Shown: positions 8,037-18,552 of the stretch, in pieces
Layout: the number at the start of each line of letters is the position of its first letter
How positions within the stretch are numbered: the stretch's first letter is position 1
Assembly: GCA_002687015.1 (NCBI GenBank)
Contig: NYZB01000231.1
Location: forward strand, 1 to 48,874
From: Deltaproteobacteria bacterium
Lineage (GTDB): Bacteria; Myxococcota_A; UBA9160; UBA6930
Length of the DNA: 48,874 nucleotides
Direction: 5' to 3'
Program-made: the position numbers and the translations under genes
The notes under the pieces: model-generated
What the model was told of the DNA's origin: nothing
The model's database searches: none
What the model saw: only the letters and a program-made list of their open reading frames with translations

Positions 8037-9515
8037 GTGACCGCAAACTCGCCCCAGGCCGAGCGCGAAGACCAGCAGCTTCGCTTCCAGAGAATGGAGG
8101 CCAAGCTGGTGAGCGGCCTCTTCGATCATCCGGGTGTCGTGCGTCGGCGGTCGGAGCACCAGCTGCGCTACGCGATCGCGCTGGCTTCCCTCGACCGCTT
8201 CCAGCCCGGCGCCGCCGCCAGGGGCGGACGCAATGACCGCCGAGACGTGCGGGTCCGCTCGCCACAGCTCGGGCGCTGGCGCCAACGCCTGCTCGACGGA
8301 ATGGGTGGGATCCTGCTCGGAACACCGGACAGCAAGGAGAGGGTGGAGGCGGCTGCACAGTTCCTGGAGAGCCGGCTGCCGCAGCTCGCGCAGACCCGGG
8401 ACGAGATCCTCGAGAAGTACGCCGGTGATTTCTCGGCGCGGGAGCTGGACCAGGAGCTGGGGATCAAGACCCTGGTCAGCGTGGCCGGAGGTGGAGGCGG
8501 CTCGGGCTACGTCTACATCGGAGCCTGGGAGGTGCTGCAGCACGCCGGCCTCGTGCCCGGCTACGTGATCGGGGCCTCGATGGGCTCGGTGCTCGGCCTC
8601 TTCCGAGCCCTCCGCAAGGACGGGGACTGGGACGACTACGCCGCCCTGGCGAAGAGCATGCGAGGGGAGGAGGTCTTCCGATTCGTCAGTCTTCGCGCGC
8701 GCTACGGGCTCCCGGGGGTCATGCGACTCTTCCTGCATGCCGCGATCGGTTCCGCCTTCCGCGACGACTCGGGCGAGGAGCTCCTCCTTCCGGATCTCGA
8801 GATCCCCTTCGAAACCGTCGTGGCCGGGCTCCGGCGGGACGCCACGGACGAGACCCCGGACGAGTACGCCCAGAGCCACCTCCTGCCCGAGGACAAGCGA
8901 CCGGGCCCTCTCCAGCTGCGGGCGCAGATCGCGGCCCAGCTCGTGCGCATGGTCGGCTTCGTCAACCCGCGCGTGGTTCGCGAGATCGTCGTGGGAGGAG
9001 ATGAGCTCACACGGGACTTCAACGCCATCGACGCCGCGGGCTTCTCGGCCGCGATCCCGGGCATCCTCCACTACGACGTCACTCGAGACGATCCCCACAT
9101 GAACGCCGTCCTGCCCAAGCTGATGGAGCGCGAGGACGTGACGGCACTGGTCGATGGCGGCGTGGCGAACAACGTGCCCGCCCGCACCGCCTGGCGACAG
9201 GTCCGGGATGGCAAGATCGGGACGCGCAACACCTACATCCTGGCCTTCGACTGCTTCCACCCCCAGCTGAGCCTCGGCCACCTGTGGATGCAGCCCTTGA
9301 CCCGGGTCGTCGGCTACCAGGTGGCCCTGAACGAGCGCTATGCGTCGCGCCGCATGGAATTCAGGCCCACCCTCTCGCCGATCAACCTGCTTCCGCCTGC
9401 CGACCAGCTCGACCGGGCGGTGGCCTGGGGGCGCCGACAGATGTCCGAGGAGCTGCCCCGCATCCAGAAGTTCTTCGAGCGGGTCCGTTGGGTGGCACCG
9501 AACGAGGGGGCTTGA
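8037..9515 (+). CDS. Patatin-like phospholipase
   Basis: Predicted 492-aa patatin-family lipid acyl hydrolase with a Ser-Asp dyad. A glycine-rich oxyanion loop AGGGGGSGYVYIG precedes the nucleophile elbow GASMGS near residue 180; the catalytic Asp is in VDGGVANN near residue 372. The N-terminal 130 residues are helical and charged, and no signal peptide or membrane helix is evident. The start is GTG at 8037 with GAGGGAG a few bases upstream; an internal ATG at 8094 is a possible alternative. Expected substrates are phospholipids or other acyl esters. Transcribed divergently from the nitronate monooxygenase gene. Confidence 0.9.
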   Translation: MTANSPQAEREDQQLRFQRMEAKLVSGLFDHPGVVRRRSEHQLRYAIALASLDRFQPGAAARGGRNDRRDVRVRSPQLGRWRQRLLDGMGGILLGTPDSKERVEAAAQFLESRLPQLAQTRDEILEKYAGDFSARELDQELGIKTLVSVAGGGGGSGYVYIGAWEVLQHAGLVPGYVIGASMGSVLGLFRALRKDGDWDDYAALAKSMRGEEVFRFVSLRARYGLPGVMRLFLHAAIGSAFRDDSGEELLLPDLEIPFETVVAGLRRDATDETPDEYAQSHLLPEDKRPGPLQLRAQIAAQLVRMVGFVNPRVVREIVVGGDELTRDFNAIDAAGFSAAIPGILHYDVTRDDPHMNAVLPKLMEREDVTALVDGGVANNVPARTAWRQVRDGKIGTRNTYILAFDCFHPQLSLGHLWMQPLTRVVGYQVALNERYASRRMEFRPTLSPINLLPPADQLDRAVAWGRRQMSEELPRIQKFFERVRWVAPNEGA

Positions 9516-9715
9516 GAGGAGCCGACGTCCTCGGCGGCCGGGTTCGGGAGCCCGCGAGGTGGAGCCAGCAGCGCTCCGGAGGGCCTCGATCGGGCTCTCG
9601 GGGAGACGAACGAGCGCGGTCGGGGTTTCCCCTGGGGGTCGATCGGACAGAGTGGGGACTGCGGCGGTGCCGAGGCCTCCCTACGCTCCGTTCCACACCT
9701 TCTTTGGGGGGGCGG

Positions 9716-11599
<1,884 letters not shown>

Positions 11600-11648
11600 G
11601 CGGCGGGACCGTGGTTCGGCTGCCGGGCATCCCGTGTATCCTGGAGCC

Positions 11649-12350
11649 ATGAAGCACTCCCTCCTCATCGGCCTCGTCGTCTCCACCCTTGCGGCCCTGG
11701 CGCTGGCGGAGGAGCCCAGCGCCTCGTGGGAGCCGATCCGCCAGGATCAGGGCATCACGGTGAGTCGACTGAACGGAGGCGCGGAGAGGCCCACCTTCCG
11801 CGGGACCGTGGTCCTCGAGGCCGAGCTCCTCGAGCTCCTGGCCGTGCTCAATGACGATGCGCGACGCCCCGAGTGGATGAGCCGGTGCCTCGAGTCGCGG
11901 GTGCTGGAAGAGCGGCCCGACGGCAGCTCGGTCGTCTACACGCTCACGGAGGGGAGCTGGCCCGTCTCCGATCGGGACGCGGTGACGGAGACGAGGCTCG
12001 ACCTCGATCTCGAGCGGGGACGCGCCCTGATCGAGCTTCGGGCGATCGAAAGCGACTTGATGCCGCCCGTGCGAGGCACGGTGCGCATGCCGCAGATGGA
12101 GGGCCACTACCTCCTCGAGACCGTGTCCCCGGGGCGCACCCGCGTGGAGTACCAGCTCTCCCTCGAGCTCGGCGGTCGGGTGCCGGGCTTCGTCGCCTCC
12201 TTCGTCGAAGAGGAGATGCCCTTCGACACCCTTCGGGCCCTGCGGAAGCAGGTGCTGGAGACACGCGGGCAGTACGCGACGAAGATGGAGACGATTCGCC
12301 TGCGACTGCCGAGCGTGGCGACGCCCCCGCCCGAGGGCTCAGGGTCGTAG
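11649..12350 (+). CDS. Secreted START/SRPBCC-domain protein
   Basis: Predicted 233-aa protein with a Sec signal peptide (hydrophobic core LLIGLVVSTLAALALA) followed by a START-like lipid-binding domain. The pattern of beta strands, WPVSDRDAV in the middle, and the long C-terminal helix with FDTLRALRKQVLE resemble bacterial homologues of the StAR/PCTP fold. Such proteins bind lipids or polycyclic ligands in a hydrophobic cavity; here the location would be periplasmic. The ATG start at 11649 gives the signal peptide directly, and the longer ORF from 11481 adds only the out-of-frame end of the kinase gene. It stands 49 bp after the kinase gene and 52 bp before the acetyltransferase gene. Ligand unknown. 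Confidence 0.8.
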   Translation: MKHSLLIGLVVSTLAALALAEEPSASWEPIRQDQGITVSRLNGGAERPTFRGTVVLEAELLELLAVLNDDARRPEWMSRCLESRVLEERPDGSSVVYTLTEGSWPVSDRDAVTETRLDLDLERGRALIELRAIESDLMPPVRGTVRMPQMEGHYLLETVSPGRTRVEYQLSLELGGRVPGFVASFVEEEMPFDTLRALRKQVLETRGQYATKMETIRLRLPSVATPPPEGSGS

Positions 12351-12402
12351 CACCGGCCAGGCGCCACTGCCGCGGCGCCGACCCCGCCCTACCCTGACGT
12401 TC

Positions 12403-12972
12403 ATGTCGCAGGCCACGGTCGGGCGTCCGCGGGTTCCCAGGGAGCTGCACACGAGGCGTCTGGTCCTGAAGGGCCCGGACCCGAAGCTGGCCGAGCCCCT
12501 CCGGGCCGGCGTCCGGGACTCCTTCGAAGCCCTGCACCGCTGGATGGAGTGGGCTCGGGAGGTGCCGACCCTCGAAGAACAACGCGCGCATCTCGAGCTG
12601 ACGCGTGCCCAGAACGAGACAGGGGAGTCGGTCTCCTACTACTTCTTCCTGAAGGACGACGACACCTTCGTCGGTGCGGGCGGCTTCCCTCGCATCGATT
12701 GGGACGAGCTCTGCTTCGAGATCGGCTATTGGTGCCACACCGCTCACGAGGGCTGCGGCTATGTCTCCGAGGCCGTGCATGCCCTGACCGGACTCGCCTT
12801 CGAGCACCTGGGTGCGCGGCGGGTCGAGATCCGCATGAGCGAGGCCAACCAGAAGAGCTGGCGGGTCGCGGAGCGCTGCGGCTTCTCGTTCGAGCGGAGC
12901 TTCGACGACGAGATCACCGACCCCGACGGCACTCCCCGCCGGACACGGGTCTACGTGCGCAGCTCGCCCTGA
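12403..12972 (+). CDS. GNAT-family N-acetyltransferase (RimJ/RimL-like)
   Basis: Predicted 189-aa acetyl-CoA-dependent acetyltransferase of the RimJ/RimL branch. The family's opening is seen in TRRLVLKGP, the central strand in FEIGYWCHTAHEGCGYVSEA, which includes the acetyl-CoA pyrophosphate loop, and the C-terminal strand-helix in RMSEANQKSWRVAERCGF. Those three elements in order are diagnostic of the fold. The acceptor could be a ribosomal protein N-terminus or a small molecule; nothing here decides it. The start is ATG 12403 without a strong ribosome-binding site. Confidence 0.88.
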   Translation: MSQATVGRPRVPRELHTRRLVLKGPDPKLAEPLRAGVRDSFEALHRWMEWAREVPTLEEQRAHLELTRAQNETGESVSYYFFLKDDDTFVGAGGFPRIDWDELCFEIGYWCHTAHEGCGYVSEAVHALTGLAFEHLGARRVEIRMSEANQKSWRVAERCGFSFERSFDDEITDPDGTPRRTRVYVRSSP

Positions 12973-13102
12973 GTGGGGCATCCGCCGCAGGCCCGAAACA
13001 GCCCGTCCCGGGCGCCCGCAGGGGCAGGAGCTGGCCCGCGCTACGCTCGCCCGGCTTCCGCTTCAGGAGTTCGTCCCCTGGGTGGGGCGCCGGGGAGATG
13101 AC

Positions 13103-14119
13103 ATGCGCGTGATGCTCACGGGCGCGACGGGGCTGACGGGCTTCCACACGGCGGTCGCCCTGATGCGGGCCGGGCACGAGCCCCGTTGCCTGGTGCGCAG
13201 TGAGGAGAAGCTGCGCCGCGCCTTCGCCGAGATGCCGGTGCCCGACTTCGTGGTGGGCGACATGACCGATCCTGCCTCGGTCGAGAAGGCCCTCACGGGT
13301 TGCGAGGCCGCCGTCCATGCGGCTGGCCTGGTCACGATCGAGGCCCGGCGTGGCGACGAGGTGATGGAAACGAACCTGCGCGGCACCGACCTCGTGGTGG
13401 GAGGCGCGATCGAACGAGGACTGCGCCACGTGGTCTACGTCTCCAGCCTGGGCGCGATCTTCGATCCCTGGGGCGGGAAGACCCGGGGAGACGGACCGAT
13501 CGTGCCCGCCTCGAACCCCTACAGCCTGTCGAAGGCGCGCTGCGAGGAAAGGGTGCGCGCGCTGCAGGATGGAGGAGCGCCGATCTCGATCGTCTACCCC
13601 AGCGCCATCCAGGGACCCGACGATCCGGGCCTCTCGGAGGCGAACCAGGGCATGGCCACCCTGCTCAAGACCGTCGTGCCGGTGACATCGGGCGGCTACG
13701 TCGTCGTCGATGCGCGGGACCTGGCCCAGGCCCTTGTGGCGCTACTCGACGCAGGGAGCGTGGGGCGTTTCATCGCGGCGGGCCATTTTCTCACCTGGCG
13801 GGAGCAGTGCGACCTGCTGGGCGAGCTCACGGGCAGGTCACCGAGGACACTGCCACTCCCCGGTTGGCTCTATCGGCTGCTCGGGCGAGCCGGAGACCTG
13901 CTCCGCCACGCGGTCTCCTTCGACTTCCCGATGACGCTGGAAGCGATGACCTTCATGACCCGCTTCCGCCCGATCGCGAGCTCGCCGGAGCTCTCCGAGC
14001 TGGGTGTCGGGTGGCGCCCCACGCGAGGGACCTATGAGGACACCCTCCGCTGGCTGCTGCGCGAGGGGCATCTGGACCCACAGCTCGCGCCCCGCCTCGC
14101 CGACCCTGCTTCCGGGTGA
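13103..14119 (+). CDS. NAD-dependent epimerase/dehydratase-type SDR
   Basis: Predicted 338-aa extended short-chain dehydrogenase. The Rossmann motif LTGATGLTGFH is at the N-terminus, the conserved strand VYVSSLGAIFD carries the active-site Ser, and YSLSK provides Tyr-x-x-x-Lys near residue 140. Similar to dihydroflavonol-reductase or 3-beta-hydroxysteroid dehydrogenase-type SDRs, so it may act on a polycyclic or long-chain alcohol/ketone. ATG 13103 is chosen over the GTG at 13082 because GGGGAG lies 6-7 bases upstream and the next codons begin the Rossmann strand. After the TGA, another frame continues for 20 codons as a protein-like tail (KPRSWMAMHEAI) that ends at 14189, so a late frameshift is possible but unproven. 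Confidence 0.87.
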   Translation: MRVMLTGATGLTGFHTAVALMRAGHEPRCLVRSEEKLRRAFAEMPVPDFVVGDMTDPASVEKALTGCEAAVHAAGLVTIEARRGDEVMETNLRGTDLVVGGAIERGLRHVVYVSSLGAIFDPWGGKTRGDGPIVPASNPYSLSKARCEERVRALQDGGAPISIVYPSAIQGPDDPGLSEANQGMATLLKTVVPVTSGGYVVVDARDLAQALVALLDAGSVGRFIAAGHFLTWREQCDLLGELTGRSPRTLPLPGWLYRLLGRAGDLLRHAVSFDFPMTLEAMTFMTRFRPIASSPELSELGVGWRPTRGTYEDTLRWLLREGHLDPQLAPRLADPASG

Positions 14120-14253
14120 AGCCGAGAAGCTGGATGGCGATGCACGAGGCCATCCGGGCCCTCGTCGACGGCTTCTGGGAGAGGCGATAGGATCCCCCGG
14201 TCCGCGGCCCTGGAGGGCCGCCCCTCCCCACTTATCGCGTCCACGGAGACACC

Positions 14254-15327
14254 ATGAAGGCCGCCATTCTCACCGCACTCAACGAACCCCTGCAGATCCG
14301 CGACGATGTCGGCCTGGCCGACCTCGGCCCCGGCGAGGTGCACCTCAAGATCGTGTCGAGCGGCGTGTGTCACTCGGACCTCTCCGCGCAGAACGGCACG
14401 ATTCCGGTCGCCACTCCCTGTGTTCTCGGTCACGAGGGCGCTGGCGTCATCCAGGAAGTCGGCCCGGGCGTGACCCAGGTCAAGGCTGGCGATCCCGTGA
14501 TCCTCTCCTTCACCCCGGCGTGCCGCGAGTGCAAGAACTGCCTGCGCGGTCAGTCCTACCTCTGCGACGCCATGGTCCCCATGATGATGACCCCGCACTT
14601 CGTGATCGATGGCAACCCGGTCAGCGGCATGACGGGATGCGGCACCTTCGCCGAGGAGATGATCGTCCCGGAGTCGGCCGTCGTGAAGGTGGACGACGAC
14701 ATCCCCCTCGACATCGTGAGCCTGATCGGCTGCGGTGTGACGACGGGCGTGGGCGCCTCGATCAACACCGCCAAGGTCACCCCCGGCAGCTCGGTGGTGG
14801 TCTTCGGCGCAGGCGGCGTCGGCATCTCTGCCATCCAGGGCGCGCGCATCGCCGGCGCGGCCGAGATCCTGGCGGTCGACCTCGTGGACTCGAAGCTGAA
14901 CATGGCCAAGCAGTTCGGCGCCACCCACGTCTGCAAGCCCGACGACTTCGAGGGCATGAACCTGCAGATCACGGGCGGCGAGGGCTTCGACTACGCGCTC
15001 GAGTGCATCGGCAATCCGGTCACGATCCGGGCCACCTACGACGCCGCCCGCCGCGGCGGAACGGCGGTGGTCGTCGGCGTCGGCCGCATGGACCAGAACA
15101 TCGAGTTCACGGCCTTCGAGCTCTTCTACGCCGACAAGAACCTGCGCGGCTCGATGTACGGCAGCTCCAACGTGCGGACCTTCATGCCCAAGCTGCTGCG
15201 CCTCTGGAAGGCCGGCAAGCTCGATCTCGAGAACATGATCAGCCGCCGCATCAAGATCGACGAGGTCAACGACGCCTTCCGCGCCATGCAGGAAGGCGAA
15301 GTGATCCGCTCCGTCATCAACTTCTAG
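14254..15327 (+). CDS. Zinc-dependent alcohol dehydrogenase (class III-like MDR)
   Basis: Predicted 357-aa medium-chain alcohol dehydrogenase. Catalytic zinc ligands are seen in GVCHSD, GHEGAG and IGCGV; the structural zinc site is the four-Cys lobe CRECKNCLRGQSYLC; the NAD-binding loop is VFGAGGVGIS with a following acidic residue in AVDLVDSK, favouring NAD over NADP. The layout matches the class III and NDMA-dependent branch used in actinobacterial and delta-type alcohol oxidation. It converges on the CaiC-like ligase, with a long palindrome between the two stops. Confidence 0.93.
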   Translation: MKAAILTALNEPLQIRDDVGLADLGPGEVHLKIVSSGVCHSDLSAQNGTIPVATPCVLGHEGAGVIQEVGPGVTQVKAGDPVILSFTPACRECKNCLRGQSYLCDAMVPMMMTPHFVIDGNPVSGMTGCGTFAEEMIVPESAVVKVDDDIPLDIVSLIGCGVTTGVGASINTAKVTPGSSVVVFGAGGVGISAIQGARIAGAAEILAVDLVDSKLNMAKQFGATHVCKPDDFEGMNLQITGGEGFDYALECIGNPVTIRATYDAARRGGTAVVVGVGRMDQNIEFTAFELFYADKNLRGSMYGSSNVRTFMPKLLRLWKAGKLDLENMISRRIKIDEVNDAFRAMQEGEVIRSVINF

Positions 15328-15339
15328 AACCCCACCCAC

Positions 15340-15380
15340 CGAACGCTGACAAAGGGGTCCGACCCCTTTGTCAGCGTTCG
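15340..15380. repeat. Perfect 20-bp inverted repeat between convergent genes (terminator-like, GGGGTC core)
   Basis: Left arm 15340-15359 is exactly complementary to right arm 15361-15380, with one base between: CGAACGCTGACAAAGGGGTC and its reverse complement. The right arm contains the stop codon and last codons of the minus-strand ligase gene; the left arm ends 12 bp after the alcohol dehydrogenase stop. It could act as a two-way transcription terminator, although no T-run follows. The core is shared with two other sites in the window (19589 and 31758). Confidence 0.85.
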
Positions 15381-16975
15381 ACCTTGAAGCCGGCGGCAAT
15401 GCCGTCCCAGGTCTCGGGGGTCACGCCGCGTTCGCGGAGCTTGTACTTCTGGACCCGGTTGGTCGGCGTCTGGGGAAGCTCGTCCAGGAACTCGACGTAG
15501 CGCGGCACCATGAAGTAGGGCGCGTTGTCGTTGACGAAACGGCACAGCTCTTCGGGTGTGGCCTTCTCGCCGGGCTTGAGCACGACGCAGACCTTCATCT
15601 CCGCCTCGGCTTCGAGCTCGGCCGAGACCACCCCGTGAGCGGCCGATTGCTGCACCGCCGGATGCGCGTTGATCATCGCCTCCACGTGGAAGGAGGAGAT
15701 GTTCCGGCCCTTGTAGCGGATGAAGTCCTTCTTCCGGTCGACGAAGAAGTACTCGCCGTCTTCGTCCTTCCGCATGAGGTCGCCGGCGTGGTACCAGAGG
15801 TTGCGCCAGGCAGCGACGGTGGCCTCGGGGTTCTGCCAGTAGCCGTTGAAGAGCGCGAAGGGCTCGGTGGGCCGCAGGCAGAACTCCCCCGTCTCCCCGA
15901 TCGGAACCTCCTGATCCTGGTCGTCGAGGAGCTTGATCTCGAGGCCCGGGGCGGGTTCACCCAGGGAGTTGGGCTTGTAGGTGCCGCCCGGCCGCCGGGC
16001 CAGGGCGCTCATCGCCTCGCTCTGCCCGTAGCCCTGTGAGATCTCCTCGATCCCGAAGCGCTCCTTGAACTTCGGGATGATGTCCTCGGGCATCGGCACC
16101 ATGCCCGCCAGGCGCACGGGGTTGTCCTTGTCGTCGTCCCGCTCGGGCGCGTTCCACAGGAACATGTGCATGGCGCCCAGGGTGAAGACCATGGTCGCGC
16201 CGTAGTAGCGGGTCCGGTTCCAGAAATCGCTGGCCGAGAAGTGCGGGTCCATCGCGCAGGGTACGCCGGTGACCAGGGCCCGGAACACGTTCGCCACCCA
16301 GGCCGCCGTGTGATACATGGGCAGACAGCTGTAGATCACCTCACCCTCGCGCAGGCCCGAATTCATCGCCCCGTCCAGGGCCGCGCGGATCCACACGTTG
16401 TGGTTCTGGAGCACTCCCTTCGAGCGACCGGTGGTGCCCGAAGTCCACAGGATGCAGGTCGAATCGCCGTAGTGGAGATCGGTGTCATCGGGCTCCTCGC
16501 CCTCGAGCTCGAGAAAGGCCTCGAGAGGCTCGACGGGAACGGGAAGCTCCACCTCGGGCTTGCCGCGCACCAGGACCCGCTCGAAGGGCAGCTCCCCCAG
16601 CTCGGCCACGCGCGGCAGCAGGTCGGCGTCCGCTACCAGCACCCGGGCCTTGCCGTCCTCGAAGGTCTCGCGCAGCCACGGGCCTTTGTAGTCCGTATTG
16701 GTCGGTGTCCACAGGGCACCGAGCTTGTTGACGCCCAGAGCAGAGAACACGACGTCCGAGCCGCTGCCCATGAAGAAGCTGACTGTGTCGCCTCTCTTGA
16801 TTCCCATCTCGCGGAAGCCGCGGGCGAAGCCGTTGGCCAGCTCGTTGACGCGCCCGTAGCTGTAGTGGGTCTCCCCTTCGACCAGGTAGTCGTCGTCGGG
16901 GATCGCTTCTGCCTGCCGGCGAAGGGTGCGACCCAGGAGGCGATCGGCGTTGTCGTCGAGGTCGATCCAGTGCAT
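15371..16975 (-). CDS. Acyl-CoA synthetase / CaiC-like CoA ligase
   Basis: Predicted 534-aa class I adenylate-forming CoA ligase. The P-loop reads ILWTSGTTGRSKGV, the aromatic-loop region GYGQSEAM, the adenosine-binding AGDLMRKDEDGEYFFVDRKKDFIRYKGRNIS motif is complete, and the catalytic C-terminal Lys lies in TNRVQKYKLR. The nearest named type is crotonobetaine/carnitine-CoA ligase, but these proteins are commonly general acid-CoA ligases. The Met at 16975 is preceded by AGCGGAGA, which decides it over the Met at 17023. The stop codon sits inside the palindrome. Divergent from the sulfatase gene with 80 bp between. Confidence 0.9.
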   Translation of the reverse strand: MHWIDLDDNADRLLGRTLRRQAEAIPDDDYLVEGETHYSYGRVNELANGFARGFREMGIKRGDTVSFFMGSGSDVVFSALGVNKLGALWTPTNTDYKGPWLRETFEDGKARVLVADADLLPRVAELGELPFERVLVRGKPEVELPVPVEPLEAFLELEGEEPDDTDLHYGDSTCILWTSGTTGRSKGVLQNHNVWIRAALDGAMNSGLREGEVIYSCLPMYHTAAWVANVFRALVTGVPCAMDPHFSASDFWNRTRYYGATMVFTLGAMHMFLWNAPERDDDKDNPVRLAGMVPMPEDIIPKFKERFGIEEISQGYGQSEAMSALARRPGGTYKPNSLGEPAPGLEIKLLDDQDQEVPIGETGEFCLRPTEPFALFNGYWQNPEATVAAWRNLWYHAGDLMRKDEDGEYFFVDRKKDFIRYKGRNISSFHVEAMINAHPAVQQSAAHGVVSAELEAEAEMKVCVVLKPGEKATPEELCRFVNDNAPYFMVPRYVEFLDELPQTPTNRVQKYKLRERGVTPETWDGIAAGFKVER

Positions 16976-17055
16976 CGGGTCTCCGCTAAATGAGGGGAGC
17001 CGAGACTCTATCTGAGGCACCATCGGTCCGCTGGAGCAGCAGGGGAGGCGGCCAG

Positions 17056-18552
17056 ATGCGTTTGATGCGGGGCTTGGCGACCGGGCTGGGCGGGCTCCTG
17101 CTGATTCTGGTGGCCCTGGCCGTGATCGGCCTGGGGCTTCGCTGGCTGCAGGTCCGCTTCTTCTACGAGCCCCTCGGCGGAGAGCGCAGTGAGCAGAAGC
17201 GGGCCTACCTGGACAGCCTCGCGCCCGTGGATCCCGAGCGCGCGCCCAACTTCGTGGTCGTGTTCTTCGACGATCTCGGCTGGGGCGATCTGTCGAGCTA
17301 CGGAAGCCAGCTGATCCGAACGCCGCGCATCGACCGGGCCGCCGCGGAAGGGCTGCGGATGACGGATTTCTACTCGGGCTCGCCGGTCTGCACCCCCTCG
17401 AGAGCCGCGCTCCTGACGGGGCGATACCCGGTTCGCTCCCACACGCACAACCACGTCTTCTTCGGCGAGTCCTCTCCGATCGCCACGCTTCGCAGGATCT
17501 TCGGCCTCGGCAACGAGCTCCCGAGGGACGAGGTCCTGCTGCCGGAGGTGCTGGGCGCCGCGGGCTACGCCACGGGCATGATCGGCAAGTGGCACCTGGG
17601 CGGTATCCCGGGGCACCTGCCCAATGACTTCGGCTTCGACAGCTACTACGGCGTACACACGAGCAACGACATGCAGCCTCTCCACGTCTACCGCAACGAC
17701 GGGATCGAGCTGCGCGACGAGACCCCTCGAATCAACATGGGCGCCTTCCGCGACGAGGACAGCGACGTGGAGATGAAGGGCGTCGACCAGCGCACCCTCA
17801 CCCGGCGCTACACCGACGAGGCCATCCGCTTCGTGGAGGAGAACCGGGATCGCCCCTTCTTCCTGTACTTCGCCCACACCTTTCCCCACGTGCCCCACTT
17901 CGCCGACCCCGAGCATGTGGGCGAATCGCCGGGTGGGATCTACGGCGACGTGGTCGAGGACCTGGACCGCAGCACCGGAGCCCTGCTCGACGCCATCGAG
18001 CGCCTGGGCCTGGCGGGGGACACCCTGGTGCTGATCACCAGCGACAACGGTGCGGACTACAACGGCAGCCCGGGCTTCCTGCGGGGCCGCAAGGGAAAGG
18101 TGCTCGAGGGAGGGCAGAAGGTCCCGATGATCGCGCACTGGCCCGGTCACGTGACTCCGGGGCGGGTGAGCGATGCGATGGCGATGAACATCGATCTCTT
18201 CCCGACCTTGCTCTCCTTGGCGGGTGTACCCCTACCGACGGATCGCGTGGTCGATGGACGGGACCTGAGCCGCCTCCTGACGGCTCCGGGTGAGGAGGCG
18301 AGCCCGCACGAGCTGCTCTTCTACTTCCCCGTGATCGGCGGGAGCGTCCCCGCCGCGGTGCGGAGCGCGCGCTTCAAGCTCCTGGCATCGACGGGAGACA
18401 CCGGGCGCGACAAGGCGTCTCTCACGGACGTGCATCGCGACCAGGAGAACCACAACCTGATCCGACGCTTCCCGGAGGAGGGCGCGCGGCTCTCCGAGGC
18501 CCTGGCCGCCTTCAGCGCGGAGCTGGTCGACAATCCCAGGGGTTGGCGCTGA
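17056..18552 (+). CDS. Membrane-anchored type I sulfatase
   Basis: Predicted 498-aa sulfatase of the alkaline phosphatase superfamily. The formylglycine signature C-T-P-S-R is at residue 112 (VCTPSRAALLTGR), so the enzyme needs oxidation of that Cys by a maturase that is not in this window. Metal and sulfate ligands are in FFDDLGWGD, IGKWHLGG and ITSDNGA. An N-terminal hydrophobic helix (about residues 7-32) makes it a membrane-tethered, outward-facing protein or a signal-anchor. Possible substrates include aryl, sugar or steroid sulfates. ATG 17056 follows AGGGGAGG; the longer frame from 16990 lacks a site. Its stop touches the stop of the LLM gene. Confidence 0.92.
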   Translation: MRLMRGLATGLGGLLLILVALAVIGLGLRWLQVRFFYEPLGGERSEQKRAYLDSLAPVDPERAPNFVVVFFDDLGWGDLSSYGSQLIRTPRIDRAAAEGLRMTDFYSGSPVCTPSRAALLTGRYPVRSHTHNHVFFGESSPIATLRRIFGLGNELPRDEVLLPEVLGAAGYATGMIGKWHLGGIPGHLPNDFGFDSYYGVHTSNDMQPLHVYRNDGIELRDETPRINMGAFRDEDSDVEMKGVDQRTLTRRYTDEAIRFVEENRDRPFFLYFAHTFPHVPHFADPEHVGESPGGIYGDVVEDLDRSTGALLDAIERLGLAGDTLVLITSDNGADYNGSPGFLRGRKGKVLEGGQKVPMIAHWPGHVTPGRVSDAMAMNIDLFPTLLSLAGVPLPTDRVVDGRDLSRLLTAPGEEASPHELLFYFPVIGGSVPAAVRSARFKLLASTGDTGRDKASLTDVHRDQENHNLIRRFPEEGARLSEALAAFSAELVDNPRGWR

